NCBI GenBank assembly: GCA_029263195.1
Contig: JAJCXX010000019.1
Span: 1-48,083, forward strand
Length of the DNA: 48,083 bases
Reading direction: 5' to 3'
DNA from: Acidimicrobiales bacterium
GTDB lineage: Bacteria > Actinomycetota > Acidimicrobiia > Acidimicrobiales > Aldehydirespiratoraceae
The notes beneath the pieces are model-generated. The model did not search any database, was not told the origin of the DNA, and was given only the letters and a program-made list of their open reading frames with translations. Every line of letters begins with the position of its first letter. The first letter of the stretch is position 1. Both the position numbers and the translations under genes were made by a program. Below are positions 1-7,225 of this stretch, piece by piece.

Positions 1-711
1 CGACCAGCGTGAGGCAATGTCGACTGTCGCGTCTGGCGACCTGTCAGCCACGAGGTGCAGGAATTTGGCCGTCACTTGGACTGGTGGTTTCTGCTTTGCC
101 ATGTGCTCTCTCATCGATGTTGCAGTCTCCACTAGCGGTTCTGGGATCGGAGCGGTCGAGATATGCGGGTCGAGCAGATCAAGCAGGTCCCACGAACTCA
201 GGCCGACGCCTATGCCGTGGTGGTCCATGAAGCTCGTGACTGTCACCCCATCGCCAAGCAGCATCCAAGCTTGCACCGCGGCCACTGTTGGGACGAACGG
301 GATGCGACATGTCGAAATCCGTTCTGTCGTCGATCCGGGTCGCAACCTGAGAGTGCCAGGTGGCTCTACATCGCCGACCGTCGCTTCCAATGCACGTCGG
401 ACATCAATGGCGCTGCGATCGCTTTCATTCGACCAAGCACGAGAGTCGCTACCGATCACCGCCTCGAGAAGTACCCACGACTCGTTGAGGGCGGCCCTTA
501 GTTCGCGGCCCTCCCAGTAGGCGACCGGTGTCGCTAGACGGTCGGCGCCAGCCGCTGATATTAGGAGGTCGCGCAGTGTCCAACCTCCCGTCATCTCCTC
601 CGCCTCTGCCTGTGCGGGAACGAACGAGTGTTTCTCAAGCAGGGTGACGGTCTGTGAGATAATCCCCATGACGTCCGCATTCCTCTCCGCCGCTGTCAGG
701 TTGACCATCAT
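1..711 (-). CDS. Unidentified protein, C-terminus beyond left edge
   Basis: The minus strand is open from two adjacent ATG codons at 711 and 708 to base 1 without a stop, giving at least 237 residues. I do not recognise a family. The product is soluble-looking: no signal peptide or membrane segment, an N-terminal helical stretch (about residues 5-35), a W-T-L-R-D-L-L segment near residue 45 and several further Trp-containing stretches. The composition looks protein-like throughout, and no competing frame reads better. A short dyad lies about 40 bases upstream of the start. It is separated from nrdJ by about 160 bases and need not be co-transcribed. The ribosome site is weak (GGAG too far upstream), so the start is uncertain. 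Confidence 0.6.
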   Translation of the reverse strand, partial: MMVNLTAAERNADVMGIISQTVTLLEKHSFVPAQAEAEEMTGGWTLRDLLISAAGADRLATPVAYWEGRELRAALNESWVLLEAVIGSDSRAWSNESDRSAIDVRRALEATVGDVEPPGTLRLRPGSTTERISTCRIPFVPTVAAVQAWMLLGDGVTVTSFMDHHGIGVGLSSWDLLDLLDPHISTAPIPEPLVETATSMREHMAKQKPPVQVTAKFLHLVADRSPDATVDIASRWS

Positions 712-746
712 TACGGCCTAGAGGAGGCTCCGCAAAGCTGAACTGC

Positions 747-761
747 TGTCAGGTACTGACA
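747..761. promoter_or_regulatory. Short perfect dyad upstream of the left-edge gene
   Basis: TGTCAG-GTA-CTGACA is a perfect 6-base inverted repeat with a 3-base centre, located 36-50 bases upstream of the start of the left-edge gene, where an operator would lie. This is inference from symmetry and position only; a 15-base dyad can occur by chance. Confidence 0.2.
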
Positions 762-874
762 CCGTTTGCGGGGCGATCCGCCGGTGTATCCCTTCTCCGT
801 GGCTTGAACGTGTGCTTCACCCACGGACCCTGATCAAACGCTGGATACACGTCATCTATCCGCTGGGTCGAAAT

Positions 875-3751
875 TCAGCTACAGCCGCTGGTGGTTCCGC
901 AGCCCGAACACACGAAGCATGCTCCGGAACGCTGCATTGGCACTCCGCAAGTCATGCAAAACGGGGCGTTGGCCAACGATGGGGCGACCTTCGGGGCCGG
1001 GCGGATGCTGGCACGATCAACCGCAGCAGGCTCTGTCGGAGCGTCGTCGGCACCCAACTCAAGTTGTGCCACCAGCTGAGAAGGCGACGGGACGGTGGGC
1101 GGGTCGGGTGGTATGTCGCCGCCCTGAACGGTGGGGGTGACCTGCTCCATCACGCCGGGCAAAGTCGGCTGGGTGCGTTCGTCGGTGGTGAGAATACCCA
1201 TTGATGCCCGAGTGTCGGGGTCGAGATACATCACAGCCAGCTTCCGGAACAGGTAGTCCATCAGCGAGTTGGCGATGCGGACCTCGGGGTCGTCGGTCAT
1301 GCCGGCCGGCTCGAACCGCATGCCGACGAACGCCTCGACGAATGCCGACAGCGGCACGCCGTATTGCAGACCGTGACTCAGCGATATGGCGAAGGCGTCC
1401 ATGATCCCAGCGAGGGTCGAACCCTGCTTGGAGACACGCACGAAGATCTCGCCGGGGCGGCCGTCGCTGTATTCGCCAACCGTGACGAAACCCTTGCAGT
1501 CGGCGACCCTGAACTCGAAGGTGCGGGAGTGACGAGACCTGGCCAGACGCTCACGAACCGGTTCGTTGATGATCGTCTCGACAATGCGCTCGACCACCTC
1601 GACCGGATTGTCGGCCGCTTGGGTGCCGGGGGCGTCGGCGTCGCTCGACGATCCATCGCCGGTGGACAACGGCTGGGCCACCTTGCAGTTGTCGCGGTAG
1701 AGAGCAACCGCCTTCAAGCCGAGCCGCCATGACTCGATGAGCAGAAGCTCGACCTCTTCGACCGTGGCCTCTTCTGAAAGGTTGACGGTCTTGGAGATCG
1801 CTCCCGACAGGAACGGCTGGACCGCAGCCATCATCTTGATGTGACCGAGATAGTGGATCGGGTCGGTGCCGAGCGAACACGAGAACACCGGCAGGTGCTC
1901 GGCTGCCAGGCCCGGCGCACCGACGGCGGTGTGATGTTCGGTGATGTGATCGAGGATGGCTTCGGCTTCGGTGTCGGAGTATTCGAGGTGACGAAGAGCA
2001 CGGGGAATCGTCTGGTTGACGATGTTCATGGTGCCGCCACCGACCAAGCGCTTGAACTTGACCAGACCGAGATCGGGCTCGATGCCGGTGGTGTCACAGT
2101 CCATCAGCAGTCCGATGGTGCCGGTGGGGGCGAGCACCGAAGCCTGAGAGTTGCGCACGCCGTCGGTCTCGGCCCGTTCGCAGGTCTCGTCCCAAGCTCG
2201 CTGAGCGGCTTCGAGTATGCGGGTCGGGGCGAGGTCTTCGTCGATTTCCGCGGTGGCGCTGCGGTGCTGATCGAGGACCCGGAGCATCGGCTCCCGATTC
2301 TCGTGGAATCCGGAGAACGGCCCCATACGAGCAGCCAGGCGAGTGGAGGTGAGGTAGGCCTGACCGGTCATGAGGGCGGTGACACCCGCAGCCACGGCTC
2401 GACCGCCGGCGGAGTCGTAGGGCAAGCCCAACGCCATCAACATGGCGCCGAGGTTGGCGTAGCCGATGCCCAGCTGACGGAACGCCCGACTGGTCTCACC
2501 GATCGACTCGGTTGGGTAGTCGGCGTTGCCGACGAGGATCTCCTGCGCCGTGAACAACACGTTGATCGAATGAACGAAGCCGTCGACATCGAAGCCGTCG
2601 ATCCCTTCGTCCTCGGGGCCATCGAGGTAGGTCAGCAGGTTGAGACTCGCCAGGTTGCAGGCCGAATCGTCGAGATGCATGTATTCGCTGCACGGATTGG
2701 AACCGTTGATGCGCCCGGTGTTGGAAGCGGTGTGCCAGTGGTTGATCGTGGTGTCGAACTGGATGCCGGGGTCGGCGCACTGCCAAGAAGCATCAGCAAC
2801 CTGACGGAACAGTTCGCGGGCCTTGACCACGCGATGGGGAGTGTTGTCTCCTCTGGCCATGAGCGACCAGTCGGCGTCGTCGACGACAGCCTGCATGAAC
2901 TCATCGTTGACACGAACCGAGTTGTTGGCGTTTTGGTACTGGATCGAGTGAATGTCGATGCCGTCGAGGCTCATGTCGAAACCGGCGGCTTCGAGCGCAC
3001 GGGCCTTGCGTTCCTCGTGGGCCTTGCACCACACAAACTCTTCGATGTCGGGATGGTCGATGTCGAGGATCACCATCTTGGCGGCGCGACGGGTCTTTCC
3101 TCCCGATTTGATGGTGCCGGCCGAAGCGTCGGCGCCACGCATGAAGCTCACCGGGCCACTGGCGGTGCCGCCCCCCTTGAGCTCTTCGGTCGAGGCCCTG
3201 ATGCGACTGAGGTTGACTCCGGCTCCACTGCCACCCTTGAAGATCCGGCCTTCCTCGGCGTACCAGTTGAGGATCGAGTTCATCGAGTCGTCGACCGACA
3301 AAATGAAACAGGCCGAAGCTTGCTGGGGAACGCCTTCGACACCGATGTTGAACCACACCGGAGAGTTGAACGCGACCCGCTGATGAAGCAACAGATAGGT
3401 GAGTTCGGCGACGAACGTGGCCGACTCGGCGGCATCGACGAAGTAGCCGTCGCGATCGCCCCACTCGACGATGCGGTTGACAATACGGTGGATTACTTGG
3501 CGCAGAGATGACTCGCGCTGGGGTGTACCCAGGGTTCCCCGGAAGTACTTCTGAGCCAAGATGTTGGTGGCGTTCTGGCTCCAACCCTCGGGTACCTCTA
3601 TGTCGAGCTGCTCGAAGGCAACCGACCCATCGAGATAGTTGGTGAGCTTGGCATCGCGGCGTTCCCAGACGACCTCGTCGTAGGGGTCGACCCCTTCACG
3701 AGTGAATCTGCGAGTGATACCAATACCGGTGTTCTGGGCCGCGATCGCCAT
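875..3751 (-). CDS. nrdJ: Adenosylcobalamin-dependent (class II) ribonucleotide reductase
   Basis: Reduces ribonucleotides to deoxyribonucleotides in the cytoplasm, using adenosylcobalamin to make the thiyl radical. The 958-residue chain has the family landmarks: NSPVWFNIGV (about 129-138), first redox Cys148, the radical site N-P-C-S-E with Cys354 and Glu356, and second redox Cys365 eleven residues later, the same spacing as in Thermotoga NrdJ. A glycine-rich APTGTIGL loop and a TSCPD-like region follow. The C-terminus ends in two CxxC-type pairs (CMTC, CFVC), expected to bind zinc and re-reduce the active site. The start is ATG with AGGAG nine bases upstream (TAGGAGAGCCGGTTC-ATG). It stands alone as a transcription unit, divergent from the RibD-like gene, behind a structured leader. 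No NrdR-type box was recognised. No second ribonucleotide reductase is present in this window. Confidence 0.97.
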   Translation of the reverse strand: MAIAAQNTGIGITRRFTREGVDPYDEVVWERRDAKLTNYLDGSVAFEQLDIEVPEGWSQNATNILAQKYFRGTLGTPQRESSLRQVIHRIVNRIVEWGDRDGYFVDAAESATFVAELTYLLLHQRVAFNSPVWFNIGVEGVPQQASACFILSVDDSMNSILNWYAEEGRIFKGGSGAGVNLSRIRASTEELKGGGTASGPVSFMRGADASAGTIKSGGKTRRAAKMVILDIDHPDIEEFVWCKAHEERKARALEAAGFDMSLDGIDIHSIQYQNANNSVRVNDEFMQAVVDDADWSLMARGDNTPHRVVKARELFRQVADASWQCADPGIQFDTTINHWHTASNTGRINGSNPCSEYMHLDDSACNLASLNLLTYLDGPEDEGIDGFDVDGFVHSINVLFTAQEILVGNADYPTESIGETSRAFRQLGIGYANLGAMLMALGLPYDSAGGRAVAAGVTALMTGQAYLTSTRLAARMGPFSGFHENREPMLRVLDQHRSATAEIDEDLAPTRILEAAQRAWDETCERAETDGVRNSQASVLAPTGTIGLLMDCDTTGIEPDLGLVKFKRLVGGGTMNIVNQTIPRALRHLEYSDTEAEAILDHITEHHTAVGAPGLAAEHLPVFSCSLGTDPIHYLGHIKMMAAVQPFLSGAISKTVNLSEEATVEEVELLLIESWRLGLKAVALYRDNCKVAQPLSTGDGSSSDADAPGTQAADNPVEVVERIVETIINEPVRERLARSRHSRTFEFRVADCKGFVTVGEYSDGRPGEIFVRVSKQGSTLAGIMDAFAISLSHGLQYGVPLSAFVEAFVGMRFEPAGMTDDPEVRIANSLMDYLFRKLAVMYLDPDTRASMGILTTDERTQPTLPGVMEQVTPTVQGGDIPPDPPTVPSPSQLVAQLELGADDAPTEPAAVDRASIRPAPKVAPSLANAPFCMTCGVPMQRSGACFVCSGCGTTSGCS

Positions 3752-3798
3752 GAACCGGCTCTCCTATCTGTTGAAAAGAACTGTCGTGCGGGCAGGCC

Positions 3799-3857
3799 GA
3801 CCCGGGTCAGAGGGCAGCGCCAGTGGCGCAGCTTCCCCGCACAAATCTGCTGCGGGG
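3799..3857 (-). promoter_or_regulatory. Structured 5' leader of nrdJ (three hairpins)
   Basis: Reading toward nrdJ, three perfect inverted repeats follow each other: CCCCGCA / TGCGGGG with a 9-base loop (3857-3835), GCGCCA-C-TGGCGC (3829-3817) and GACCCGGGTC (3808-3799). They lie 48-106 bases before the start codon. Because the gene is B12-dependent I compared this with the cobalamin riboswitch consensus. GGGAAGC and GCCACTGG strings occur, but in the reverse of the usual order, and no B12 box is evident. I call it a structured leader and do not assign a class. Confidence 0.4.
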
Positions 3858-3976
3858 CCCCCAAGGAGCAAGGTTCGACTCACGAGTTTGACGATTCGCC
3901 ACCACCATCCAAGTGACCTGTCCGACACGACGATTTGCACCATAGGGCGATCACCATGTGAACCAAAAGAGGATGA

Positions 3977-4058
3977 GGTGTGGATTCTGGGTGGATATTT
4001 CGCACAGTATCCACACCCTGCCTCTCGCGCGGTGGATACCCCCGATCTTCTGTGGACA
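3977..4058. promoter_or_regulatory. Cluster of GTGGATA / TATCCAC repeats between nrdJ and the RibD-like gene
   Basis: The divergent intergenic region carries GGTGTGGAT (3977-3985) in perfect inverted relation to ATCCACACC (4009-4017). A nested GTGGATA (3991-3997) pairs with TATCCAC (4008-4014). Further copies, GTGGATA at 4032-4038 and TGTGGACA at 4051-4058, follow. The unit resembles a DnaA box (TTATCCACA) with one or two mismatches. Binding by DnaA or by a dedicated nrd regulator is inference. The region from 3752 to 4119 holds no other gene. Confidence 0.4.
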
Positions 4059-4119
4059 TCCGGGCGCTGGAGGGCCATCAGAGCCTCCACGAGGGGTCGG
4101 CCGGCAGTAGAGTCGGCAG

Positions 4120-4866
4120 GTGAGACAACTCTTTCCGAGCGCCATCGCCACTGCCGACCCGCTCGACATCTACACGTCGGACGAAAGACCGGCGCCGCCG
4201 GGGCGACCCTGGGTGATGATCAACATGATCGCCAGCATCGACGGGGCAACCGCCATCGACGGAGTGTCGGGGGGCCTCGGCGGGCCCGGCGACAAGGCCG
4301 TGTTTGCTGCGATTCGAGCCAGTTGCGACTGGATCCTGGTGGCCTCCGGAACAGCCAGAGCCGAGCGCTACCGGATACCCAGCCCGACCGATCGGACCCG
4401 ACAAGCGCGGGTGGCCGGCGGCCGTTCGCCCGCGCCACGACTCGCCGTGGTGAGCGGATCGCTCGAACTCGAAGCTGATCTCCCGTTGTTGGCGGCCGGC
4501 GACGACGAGGACCGGGCAGTGGTGATCACCGGCGACAGTTCGCCGGGGCATCGGATCGAGGCCCTCTCGAGGGTGGCTGAGGTGGTGAAGACCCCTCAGA
4601 GCCGCCCCACTCCGGCATCGGCTCTCGCTGTGCTGGCGGCCAAGGGGGCTGAGGTCGTGTTGGTGGAGGGCGGACCGAGCTTCAATGCCCAATTCGCGAC
4701 CGCCGGGCTGGTGGACGAGTTCTGCATGTCGATCTCGCCTCGCATCGTGGCCGGCGACTCCCGCCGGATCGTCGGCGGCGGACCCGATGTCGCCGATCTC
4801 GGTTTCAGCCTCGAGCGTCTGCTGGAACACGACGGGATGCTGTTTGCCCGCTACCTCCGGAACTGA
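4120..4866 (+). CDS. RibD C-terminal-domain (dihydrofolate reductase-fold) reductase
   Basis: A stand-alone RibD-C/DHFR-fold protein of 248 residues. Family signals are the N-terminal M-I-A-S-I-D-G-A segment (about 31-38), SGGLGGPGD followed by a buried hydrophobic strand, the E-x-Y motif after ILVASGTARAE, and the late EGGPSFNAQF strand-turn typical of the NADPH pocket. Known relatives include the reductase half of RibD, which reduces a pyrimidine intermediate in riboflavin synthesis, and the mycobacterial protein Rv2671, reported to have dihydrofolate reductase activity. Without the deaminase domain or other rib genes nearby, the true substrate is open. The start is GTG at 4120. The gene is transcribed away from nrdJ and converges on the LysM gene with a 30-base gap. 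Confidence 0.85.
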   Translation: MRQLFPSAIATADPLDIYTSDERPAPPGRPWVMINMIASIDGATAIDGVSGGLGGPGDKAVFAAIRASCDWILVASGTARAERYRIPSPTDRTRQARVAGGRSPAPRLAVVSGSLELEADLPLLAAGDDEDRAVVITGDSSPGHRIEALSRVAEVVKTPQSRPTPASALAVLAAKGAEVVLVEGGPSFNAQFATAGLVDEFCMSISPRIVAGDSRRIVGGGPDVADLGFSLERLLEHDGMLFARYLRN

Positions 4867-4896
4867 CCGGCAGACCGCCATTGTCGGACCACGAAC

Positions 4897-5265
4897 TCAG
4901 TCGAGGACGGATCGGGGAATGACCAGTTGCTGGCCGGGCTGGATCGGCCCGTCGCCGGCTATCGACGCTAGGTCGTGAACCAGGCCACGGGGATCGTTGT
5001 TTGGCGAGAGGCTCCGGGCTATCTGCCAGAGGGTGTCGCCGGGCATGACCGTGACGACCAGCGCATCGTCAGCGGCGTGGTCGCCCAAACTGGCCCCTGC
5101 TTGGTTTCCGTTTGACACCAGACCGACGGCGGTGCCGACGATCAAGCCGATCGCCAGGGCGAGAACCGCTAGCCGCCGGGCCCGGTATATCTCGGGGGCG
5201 AGTCGTGGCGAGGCAGCAACGGGTGCCGGAATCTGGTGGGGCTGAGTGGTGAGGGTTGCGGTCAT
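4897..5265 (-). CDS. SOS-linked membrane-anchored LysM protein (YneA / Rv2719c-like)
   Basis: A 122-residue protein: a short proline-rich cytoplasmic tail, one membrane segment (about 31-51, LAVLALAIGLIVGTAVGLV), then an extracytoplasmic LysM domain (about 72-118, VMPGDTLWQIA to LVIP) that should bind peptidoglycan. The gene is divergent from lexA, and three LexA boxes lie between the two genes. This is the arrangement of Bacillus yneA and Mycobacterium tuberculosis Rv2719c, SOS-induced proteins that delay cell division or act on the wall. I infer the same role. The start chosen is ATG at 5265, with AGGAG about 13 bases upstream. A longer reading to 5460 would run through the LexA boxes and has no membrane logic. 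Confidence 0.85.
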   Translation of the reverse strand: MTATLTTQPHQIPAPVAASPRLAPEIYRARRLAVLALAIGLIVGTAVGLVSNGNQAGASLGDHAADDALVVTVMPGDTLWQIARSLSPNNDPRGLVHDLASIAGDGPIQPGQQLVIPRSVLD

Positions 5266-5348
5266 GATCTGAAGCTTGCTCCTGGGGTGTGACATTGGCC
5301 GGGGTGCCGGGCCAGACCTTCGAGAAATTTCGAGCGGGTACTTGACTC

Positions 5349-5362
5349 CGAACGAATGTTTG
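5349..5362. promoter_or_regulatory. LexA box 1 (lexA / LysM intergenic)
   Basis: CGAACGAATGTTTG matches the Gram-positive/actinobacterial SOS box CGAAC-N4-GTTCG with one deviation in the right half. It is closest to the LysM gene (start 5265) and so probably governs that gene. Confidence 0.8.
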
Positions 5363-5378
5363 GCGAACATGTGTGCGT

Positions 5379-5392
5379 CGAACAATCGTTCG
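5379..5392. promoter_or_regulatory. LexA box 2 (lexA / LysM intergenic)
   Basis: CGAACAATCGTTCG is a full match to CGAAC-N4-GTTCG, centred between the two divergent genes and able to serve either promoter. Confidence 0.92.
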
Positions 5393-5406
5393 TCACCCAT
5401 CCAATA

Positions 5407-5420
5407 CGAACATTCGTTCG
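5407..5420. promoter_or_regulatory. LexA box 3 (lexA autoregulation)
   Basis: CGAACATTCGTTCG is a full match to the consensus and lies 72 bases upstream of the lexA start, suited to autorepression. Confidence 0.92.
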
Positions 5421-5491
5421 CTGTCAACCCGTAATCGGCAGCCTCACCCGACAACACCACAAGGTCTCACCGGCCGCCACGGAGGAAACAG

Positions 5492-6121
5492 ATGTCCGAC
5501 ACACTCACTGTTCGTCAGAGGCAGATACTCGACGTGATCGTCGAACACCAGACCCAACACGGCTACCCGCCCTCGGTTCGCGAGATAGGTGCCGCCGTGG
5601 GCCTCAAGTCGCCGGCCACCGTCAAGTCACACCTCGACAATCTCCGCGATTCCGGATACCTGATCCGAGATCCATCCAAGCCCCGCGCCATTCAGGTCCG
5701 CTACGACGCTGCCAGTGGTGAAAGCGTCGACCGCGGCCCGGTCCGCCACGTCCCGCTCGTGGGCGATGTCGCGGCAGGCACCGATGTGTTGGCAGCAGAG
5801 AACGTGGAAGAACTCGTCCCGATGCCGGCCGACCTCACCGGCGGCGGCGAGCTCTTCATGTTGCGAGTACGCGGTGAGTCCATGATCGAGATGGGCATCT
5901 TCGACGGAGACTTCGTGGTCTGTCACAGCCAGGACACCGCCACCGACGGCGATGTCGTCATCGCAGGCATCCCCGGCGATGAGGCCACCATCAAGACACT
6001 TCAGCGTCGCAACGGGTCAGTGGTGCTCGTTCCGTCCAACGAGAGCCTGTCGGAGATGGTCTTCGACCCAGCCGAGGTCACGATCTACGGCCGGGTTGTC
6101 ACCGTCATGCGCAAGCTCTGA
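5492..6121 (+). CDS. lexA: SOS repressor LexA
   Basis: A 209-residue LexA with an N-terminal winged helix (about 1-70, including YPPSVREIG and the recognition segment SPATVKSHL) and a C-terminal S24 peptidase-like domain. The self-cleavage site is Ala95-Gly96 in GDVAAGTDV. The catalytic pair is Ser130 (RGESMIE) and Lys168 (EATIKTL), all at canonical spacing. RecA filaments should trigger autoproteolysis and release target genes. The start is ATG at 5492 with a clear GGAGG site (cacggaggaaacag). Three LexA boxes upstream show autoregulation. The gene ends 11 bases before the convergent dapE stop. Confidence 0.98.
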   Translation: MSDTLTVRQRQILDVIVEHQTQHGYPPSVREIGAAVGLKSPATVKSHLDNLRDSGYLIRDPSKPRAIQVRYDAASGESVDRGPVRHVPLVGDVAAGTDVLAAENVEELVPMPADLTGGGELFMLRVRGESMIEMGIFDGDFVVCHSQDTATDGDVVIAGIPGDEATIKTLQRRNGSVVLVPSNESLSEMVFDPAEVTIYGRVVTVMRKL

Positions 6122-6132
6122 TCGAACGCCGC

Positions 6133-7209
6133 TCACACGCCCGATTCGAGCAGATCTCGTAGCGCCGCGTACGTCGACTCGAGCGACGCCCGCTCGACGT
6201 ACTCACCGGGCGTGTGGGCCAATGTGGGGTCGCCCGGCCCGAAGTTCGAGGCCGGCACGCCGCTCGCTGCGAACAGTGCCACGTCGGTCCAGCCGAGCTT
6301 GGCTCTCACGTCGAGCTGATTGCGTTGAATCAGCGACGAGAACAGCGGATCGTCGAGGCCGGGGCGAGCCGCCGGAGACATGTCGGTCAGTTCGACGAGA
6401 TCGTCGGGCTCCAAGGCCGGGGCCAGCAGTCCCCGCAGATAGGTCTCGGCCTCGTCCGGCGAACGATCCGGCGCAAACCGGTGATTCACCACGAGCTCGG
6501 CCTCGTCGGGCACCACGTTTCCAGCCACTCCACCATTCACCCCTACGGCCTGCACCGACTCGCGATACTCACAGCCCTCCACCACCGGTCGGCGCAAGTC
6601 CGCCGAGTCGATGAGGTTGAGCAGCGGAGCCAACCGGTGAACGGCATTGCGTCCCATCCACGGGCGCGCCGTATGAGCTCGTGCCCCGACCAGGGTGATC
6701 TTCAGCCTCATGGTGCCCTGGCATCCGGCTTCGATCGTGCCGTTGGTCGGCTCGCCGAGCAGAGCGGCGTCGGCCTCCAGCAGGTCGGGGCGCTCCGAGA
6801 CGATCTCACGCAGGCCGTTGTGGGCGATTGCCACTTCCTCTCGGGCGTACATGACATAGGTGACATCGACCGCCGGTTCGCGCACGTTGCGAGCCAACTC
6901 GAGGAGCACCGCCAGACCACCTTTCATGTCGGCCGAACCCACTCCGTAGAGCCGGTCGCCGTCGATCGACGCCTGGTCGTTGCCGGCCGGTGGCACGGTG
7001 TCGGTGTGACCGCCGAGTATCAATCGACGCTCCCGACCGAGAGAGGTGCGCGCCACCAGGTTGTCGCCGACTCGGTCGACGGTGAGATGAGGAAGCCGCA
7101 ATTCGGATTCGAGCAGGTCGACCAAGGGCTGCTCGGAGTGACTCACCGACGAAATGTCGACCAAGGCGGCGGTCAGGGCGAACAGATCGCCCGACGGCAG
7201 GCGGCTCAT
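6133..7209 (-). CDS. dapE: Succinyl-diaminopimelate desuccinylase (M20 family)
   Basis: Removes succinate from N-succinyl-LL-diaminopimelate in lysine and wall-precursor synthesis; a cytoplasmic di-zinc enzyme. The 358-residue protein has the M20 metal motifs GGHTDTVP (His and Asp region, about residues 66-73) and GVGSADMKGG (bridging Asp). The general base region is EEVA around residue 130, and a late ligand sits in FGPGDPTLAHTPGE near the C-terminus. The dimerisation lid domain is between. The length fits actinobacterial DapE. It is the last gene of the minus-strand dapC-(membrane protein)-dapD-dapE group, 16 bases after dapD. Confidence 0.94.
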   Translation of the reverse strand: MSRLPSGDLFALTAALVDISSVSHSEQPLVDLLESELRLPHLTVDRVGDNLVARTSLGRERRLILGGHTDTVPPAGNDQASIDGDRLYGVGSADMKGGLAVLLELARNVREPAVDVTYVMYAREEVAIAHNGLREIVSERPDLLEADAALLGEPTNGTIEAGCQGTMRLKITLVGARAHTARPWMGRNAVHRLAPLLNLIDSADLRRPVVEGCEYRESVQAVGVNGGVAGNVVPDEAELVVNHRFAPDRSPDEAETYLRGLLAPALEPDDLVELTDMSPAARPGLDDPLFSSLIQRNQLDVRAKLGWTDVALFAASGVPASNFGPGDPTLAHTPGEYVERASLESTYAALRDLLESGV

Positions 7210-7225
7210 CGAACTTCGGCCCGCA

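Noticed and set aside
1841-3511. A 556-codon open frame on the plus strand opposite nrdJ
   Set aside because: It lies wholly within the strongly conserved nrdJ on the other strand; such long antisense frames are expected in high-GC DNA, and the translation shows no family features.
3752-3960. Standard cobalamin riboswitch upstream of nrdJ
   Set aside because: The GGGAAGC and GCCACTGG strings are in reversed order and there is no B12 box or GGUGnnAAUCC-type element; only a generic structured leader is reported.
5266-5460. Longer N-terminus of the LysM protein to 5460
   Set aside because: It would make the three LexA boxes coding and place unrelated residues before the short cytoplasmic tail and membrane segment.
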